Source: CAYJAD01 sp964370015 (lineage in GTDB: Bacteria > Desulfobacterota > Desulfovibrionia > Desulfovibrionales > Desulfovibrionaceae). Taken from it: a DNA stretch of 64,000 bases. The stretch lies in contig CAYJHD010000004.1 in the NCBI GenBank assembly GCA_964370015.1, positions 1-64,000 on the forward strand, read 5' to 3'. Under the pieces are notes generated by a model. The model was not told where the DNA came from. It made no database searches and saw only the letters and a list, made by a program, of their open reading frames with translations. Positions within the stretch are counted from its first letter, which is position 1; every line of letters begins with the position of its first letter. Below, piece by piece: positions 60,128 through 64,000 of the stretch. Made by a program: the position numbers and the translations under genes.

Positions 60128-61354
60128 ATGAAACAACATTTTCAAATACTTAACGACCCTCGTTTTCATCTTGTCTATCATGAGACCAAGCGCTTTGGTG
60201 AAGGACATGTGCCAAGCTCCGTACGTTTGAATCGTGAGGGCTTTACTTTGGTAGAGGGCATAAAAAAGAAAACCAAGGTTTATCCAGGAATGCTTTTGGG
60301 TGAACATCCATCCATAGAAAAGGGAGATGTGTTTTCTCCCATTCATGGAGAAGTCACCGATGTGAATGAACGTAGCATCATGATTAAATCCACCGACCCC
60401 ATGGAGGATGCTCCGGAGGTAAGCCCTGTGGACTTACTCAATGGCGGCTTAAGTGGTGAAGCTTTGCGCGAGGCTGTGAAAAAGCTTGGTGTTAATACAC
60501 GTTCTTTGGGCAGAGAATGTAAAACCCTTATCATTAATGGATTAAATCCAGATCCGGGTGTGACGTGGGCTGAACCCATGCTCACAGCTCACGGGAAAAG
60601 CTTTGCCGCCGGCATTACGCTTCTTAAGCGCTTTGCCAAAGCAGAAGAGATTATTTTAGCCATTCCTCATGGCATGCAGTTTAGTTATGAAGGGCTTAAA
60701 ATTGTGCATGTGGATGCTGATTATCCCAATAGTCTTTCTCAGCTGGTCATCAAAAATGTTACTGGCTTAGAGAATCCTCCCCATGTGGCTTGCGTAAGCT
60801 TACATAATGTATGGAGCCTTGGACGCGTGGGGGACACTGGTCTTCCTTTGACGGAAACGGTGCTCACCATAGGTAACTATACCAACTCAGCGAACTTCAT
60901 TGTAAAAGAAGGTTCAAAAATGGGCGAGCTCTTGGAGCTTGGTGGCATTACCATTCAAGAAGGGGACACTGTGCTTCGTGGTGGCCCTTTACGTGGTGAA
61001 AGCTTAGATAGCCTAGAGCGTAGTGTCACCAAGGGAACGCATGGCGTATTTGTGGTGGAAGCTGCCAATGTGCCGAGCATGAAAGGGCATAACCCTTGCG
61101 TGAATTGCGGTGCTTGTGTGCTGATTTGTCCTGCACGCCTTACGCCTTCGAATTTGAGCCGCTATTCAGAGTTTGCTCTGTATGATCGATGTGAAAAAGA
61201 GCATATATCTGTATGTTTTGACTGTGGTTTGTGTGGTTATGTTTGTGTGGCGCGTCGCCCTGTCTTGCAATATATTCGTCTTGCTAAACATAAGTTACAG
61301 CAAGCAAAGGATTTGCAAGAGCTTGAAGAACTTCAAACCACAACTTCTGCCTAA
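60128..61354 (+). CDS. rnfC: Rnf electron transport complex subunit RnfC
   Basis: This 408-residue protein has an N-terminal barrel-like domain, a NADH/FMN domain region and two 4Fe-4S cluster motifs near the C-terminus: CVNCGACVLICPARLTP and CFDCGLCGYVC. RnfC is the peripheral cytosolic subunit that exchanges electrons with NAD(H). It lacks the long repeat-rich tail of the E. coli protein. It lies 7 bp after the decaheme cytochrome gene and 12 bp before rnfD. Confidence 0.95.
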   Translation: MKQHFQILNDPRFHLVYHETKRFGEGHVPSSVRLNREGFTLVEGIKKKTKVYPGMLLGEHPSIEKGDVFSPIHGEVTDVNERSIMIKSTDPMEDAPEVSPVDLLNGGLSGEALREAVKKLGVNTRSLGRECKTLIINGLNPDPGVTWAEPMLTAHGKSFAAGITLLKRFAKAEEIILAIPHGMQFSYEGLKIVHVDADYPNSLSQLVIKNVTGLENPPHVACVSLHNVWSLGRVGDTGLPLTETVLTIGNYTNSANFIVKEGSKMGELLELGGITIQEGDTVLRGGPLRGESLDSLERSVTKGTHGVFVVEAANVPSMKGHNPCVNCGACVLICPARLTPSNLSRYSEFALYDRCEKEHISVCFDCGLCGYVCVARRPVLQYIRLAKHKLQQAKDLQELEELQTTTSA

Positions 61355-61366
61355 TCGGAGGAAATG

Positions 61367-62323
61367 ATGGCAAATACTACTTCTAGTTCAGCATTACTTG
61401 CCGTAAGTGCCCCTCCTTTTTGGCATTGCGGTCGTACCATTCAAACGCAAAACTATAATATGCTCTTGGCTCTTTTGCCTGCGGCCGCCATGGCCATATG
61501 GCATTGGGGCTTACCTGCAGCACGAGTGATGGCTCTGGCCATGCTCACAGGCATTATAGTGGAAGCTTTGTGTCAAAAAATCATGGAACGTGACATTGCT
61601 GTGGATGATTTTTCCGCCGTGCTCACGTCCTTATTGTTTTCCTTTCTCATGCCTGCCGCTGCCCCTTGGTGGCTTGTGGTGGTGGGGGTAACTTTGTGTA
61701 TTACCCTTGGCAAGATGGCCTTTGGTGGCCTTGGAGCCAACCCCGTCAATAGTGCTTTGGTGGGCTGGGCCTTATTGTATGTGTCTTGGCCTGTGCTCAT
61801 GGATCCCAATGCCATGCAGCTCAATACGCTTTTTGTGGATCCTCTCGTACAATTAAAATACTTTGGCGTAGACGTGGCTTCGCAAACACCTTGGCTTGAC
61901 CTTGCCCTCGGTAAACAAATTGGCGCCCTTGGTGCCGCTCAAGGCTTGGCTCTATTCATTGGCGGTTCGTACTTGGCTTTACGCGGCGTTATTCGCTGGG
62001 AAATTAGCATTTCCTTTTTCATAGCGGTGGTGGTTACAGCTGCCATCTTCCATAGTATAGCTCCTGAACTGTACGCAGCGCCTTTATTCCATTTACTTAC
62101 CGGTTCCACCATATTGGGCGGCTTTTTCTTAGCCACAGAAGCGGCTTCTTCTCCCGATAGGCAAATACCCATGATGCTGTATGGTGTGCTTGGTGGTGTG
62201 CTGGTTGTTATTATTCGTGTGTATGGCGAGCATACCGACGGTGTAGCTTTTGCCATTTTACTCATTAACTTGCTGACGCCCTTGCTTGATGGCATTAGAC
62301 CTAAGCCCTTTGGAGGCAAATAA
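61367..62323 (+). CDS. rnfD: Rnf complex subunit RnfD
   Basis: This 318-residue membrane protein has about nine helices and FGGLGANPVNSALVGWA, then LTGSTILGGFFLATEAASS, where a threonine in family members carries covalent FMN. It is part of the ion-translocating core. Two ATGs lie side by side at 61364 and 61367; the second has better spacing from GGAGGA. Its TAA overlaps the rnfG ATG (TAATG). Confidence 0.94.
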   Translation: MANTTSSSALLAVSAPPFWHCGRTIQTQNYNMLLALLPAAAMAIWHWGLPAARVMALAMLTGIIVEALCQKIMERDIAVDDFSAVLTSLLFSFLMPAAAPWWLVVVGVTLCITLGKMAFGGLGANPVNSALVGWALLYVSWPVLMDPNAMQLNTLFVDPLVQLKYFGVDVASQTPWLDLALGKQIGALGAAQGLALFIGGSYLALRGVIRWEISISFFIAVVVTAAIFHSIAPELYAAPLFHLLTGSTILGGFFLATEAASSPDRQIPMMLYGVLGGVLVVIIRVYGEHTDGVAFAILLINLLTPLLDGIRPKPFGGK

Positions 62324-62898
62324 TGCGTGATATAGTAAAAATGCTTGTGGTGCTTTCGTGCATATGTGGTATTTCTGGCTTTGGTCTTTCATACCTCAAA
62401 ATGATTACAGCTGTGCCCATTGAAGAGCAGGTTTTGACCTATGTGCAATCGCCGGCTTTGGAAAGGGTTTTCGCCGATGTGGATAACTCTCCCGTGGCAG
62501 ACCGTAAAAAGTTTACCCTTGAAGATGGCCGCGAGGTGACAGTATTTCCTGCACGTAAAGGTGGCAAATTAGTGGGTGTGGCCCTTGAAGATAAAGGCAA
62601 AGGCTTTGGTGGAGATATCAGCGTCATGGTGGGCATTAACCCTGCCAATGATACCCTTGTGGGTGTGGGCGTGACCACCATGAAGGAAACGCCGGGTATT
62701 GGCGACGTGATTCTTGCTCCGCACTTTGTGAATCAATTTACTGGACAGGATATGCACGTAAAGCTGAAAAAAGATGGTGGTACCATTGATGCTGTTTCCG
62801 GTGCCACAGTGTCTTCCGCTGGTTCTGTGTTGGCTGTGGCCAATGCTGCCAAAGTATATGCCCAATTGAAAGATCAAATCATCAAGGCTTGGCCCTAG
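62323..62898 (+). CDS. rnfG: Rnf complex subunit RnfG (FMN-binding)
   Basis: This 191-residue protein has one N-terminal helix and a periplasmic FMN-binding domain with DAVSGATVSSAG, whose Thr takes the covalent flavin (T of SGAT). The preceding TTMKETPGIGD is also characteristic. It faces the periplasm and is a natural contact for the decaheme cytochrome. It is coupled to rnfD by TAATG overlap. Confidence 0.94.
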   Translation: MRDIVKMLVVLSCICGISGFGLSYLKMITAVPIEEQVLTYVQSPALERVFADVDNSPVADRKKFTLEDGREVTVFPARKGGKLVGVALEDKGKGFGGDISVMVGINPANDTLVGVGVTTMKETPGIGDVILAPHFVNQFTGQDMHVKLKKDGGTIDAVSGATVSSAGSVLAVANAAKVYAQLKDQIIKAWP

Positions 62899-62907
62899 GG
62901 AGAACAT

Positions 62908-63576
62908 ATGCAACAATTAATGAAAGAATTTACTAAGGGCCTATGGAATGAGTTGCCTCCTTTCCGCCTCTTGTTGGGTCTTTGTCCCGTATTGGCGGTG
63001 ACCAAGTCTGCCAACAATGGTCTTGGCATGGGAGTGGCCGTTATATTCGTATTGGTGCTCTCAAACCTTATCATCTCCATGATGCGCAATCTTATACCAA
63101 AAAAAGTGCGTATAGCTTGTTTTATCGCCATCTCTGCCACCTTGGTGGTTTCGGTGGAATTACTTATGCAAGCCTATGCTTATCCTTTATATCAACAACT
63201 AGGTATTTTCGTACCACTCATTGTGGTAAACTGCCTCATTTTGGGCCGTGCAGAAGCCTTTGCCGCTAAAAATACCGTGGCCCTTTCTGTGGCCGATGGT
63301 CTTGGCATGGGACTGGGCTTTGCCGTGTCCTTAACCTTCCTTGGTGGTTTACGTGAATTACTTGGTGCAGGAACGCTTTTTGGGGAATTTGTCATGTGGG
63401 AAGGTTTTAAGCCTTTCACAGTTATGGTTGAAGCTCCGGGAGCCTTTATTGCTCTTGGCGTAATCTTATGCGCCATGAATGCATTCACCAAATGGCAAGC
63501 TAAACGTCAGGGTCTTGATGAGCCTGAAAATCCTACACACGGTTGCTCCGCTTGCGGTGCTTGTGCTCGAAGATAA
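62908..63576 (+). CDS. rnfE: Rnf complex subunit RnfE with a cysteine-rich tail
   Basis: This 222-residue membrane protein has about six helices and KSANNGLGMG and SVADGLGMGLGF, as in RnfE/NqrD. It is part of the ion-pumping core. Its last 12 residues are HGCSACGACARR, a CxxCxxC run (C213, C216, C219) that I do not expect in RnfE of the best known bacteria. It could hold metal or help an Fe-S site near the cytosolic face. Confidence 0.94.
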   Translation: MQQLMKEFTKGLWNELPPFRLLLGLCPVLAVTKSANNGLGMGVAVIFVLVLSNLIISMMRNLIPKKVRIACFIAISATLVVSVELLMQAYAYPLYQQLGIFVPLIVVNCLILGRAEAFAAKNTVALSVADGLGMGLGFAVSLTFLGGLRELLGAGTLFGEFVMWEGFKPFTVMVEAPGAFIALGVILCAMNAFTKWQAKRQGLDEPENPTHGCSACGACARR

Positions 63577-63588
63577 GCAGGGGGGAAC

Positions 63589-64000
63589 ATGGATATTTTT
63601 CAACTTTTTATATCTGCCATATTTGTTAACAACATTGTTCTTGCCCAATATCTTGGTAACTGCCCGTATTTAGGATGTTCCAAGGAGCAAGGCGTAGCTC
63701 TTGGTATGGGCGGCGCGGTGGTTTTCGTAACCATCATGGCCACAGCGTGTACATGGTTTATGCAAAAGTATATTCTTTTGCCTTATGGTTTGTCTTACTT
63801 GCAAACAATCGTATTTATTCTCGTTATTGCGTCTTTGGTGCAGTTTGTGGAAATGTTTCTTAAAAAAATGGTACCACCGCTATATGCGTCTTTGGGTATC
63901 TTTTTACCGCTCATCACCACCAACTGTGCCGTTATGGGCGTAGCCATCTTGGTGCAGCGTGAAGAATATGACTTTATGACATCCATGCTGTACGCCATTG
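63589..64000 (+). CDS. rnfA: Rnf complex subunit RnfA (partial, runs off the window)
   Basis: The frame opens at ATG 63589 after GGGGGAA and stays open to the end of the window (137 codons). It reads MDIFQLFISAIFVNNIVL, then AQYLGNCPYLGCSK, LGMGGAVVFV and LGIFLPLITTNCAVMGVA, the two half-membrane cysteine motifs (GNCP and TNC) that hold a 2Fe-2S cluster between RnfA and RnfE. rnfB is expected next. Confidence 0.94.
   Translation, partial: MDIFQLFISAIFVNNIVLAQYLGNCPYLGCSKEQGVALGMGGAVVFVTIMATACTWFMQKYILLPYGLSYLQTIVFILVIASLVQFVEMFLKKMVPPLYASLGIFLPLITTNCAVMGVAILVQREEYDFMTSMLYAI

Overview
The window looks like part of the chromosome of an anaerobic, low-to-mid GC member of the Desulfovibrionaceae. 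The clearest signs are a decaheme cytochrome c placed directly in front of an rnfCDGEA operon, a cobaltochelatase CbiK that carries a signal peptide, an anaerobic (cbi-type) cobalamin pathway, and a LapA-like RTX adhesin. Genus is not determined; the base composition is lower than in classical Desulfovibrio, so a host-associated relative is possible (inference). Genes are tightly packed, and several products are fusions: LipB-LipA, CbiE-CbiT, CbiF-CbiG-CbiH, and SGNH hydrolase-esterase.

Layout. 1-13.5 kb: a YbhN/MprF-type membrane protein; greA with a terminator in its leader; mtaB; two glycosyltransferase-like genes whose stop codons both lie in the arms of a 149-bp inverted-repeat element; a small secreted protein; an MBOAT acyltransferase beside an SGNH/esterase fusion (probable polysaccharide O-acylation); lpd and a lipB-lipA fusion (lipoate metabolism). 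13.5-21.3 kb: a long structured leader and a 2378-residue RTX/VCBS adhesin with two adjacent PAAG sites of the kind LapG cleaves. 21.4-30.2 kb: a four-gene operon (exported DUF4384-like protein, cytoplasmic TIR-NTPase-TPR protein, exported TPR-CHAT protease, exported Sel1-repeat protein). This is the best candidate for an undescribed system.

30.2-32.1 kb: an AT-rich accessory stretch (30-residue ORF, VOC protein, HxlR regulator, broken integrase remnant) ending at tRNA-Ser(CGA), which looks like an old integration site. 32.4-42.3 kb: argG-argH, an isolated EIID-HPr-EI phosphotransferase set, smpB, comEC and a TPR-like protein. 42.4-57.7 kb: cobD on the plus strand faces a minus-strand run of cobalamin genes (cbiK, cbiL, a permease, cbiC, cbiD, cbiET, cbiFGH, cbiA, cbiP, cbiB, a HAD phosphatase, cobU) with mostly overlapping stops and starts, so most are probably translationally coupled.

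57.7-59.3 kb: intergenic DNA with a small conserved-type hypothetical gene, the 3' end of an ISL3-type transposase gene and tRNA-Leu(CAA). 59.3-64 kb: the decaheme cytochrome and rnfC, D, G, E and the start of rnfA, encoding a membrane ferredoxin:acceptor oxidoreductase that in this family links the periplasmic cytochrome pool to ion pumping. The window ends inside rnfA.
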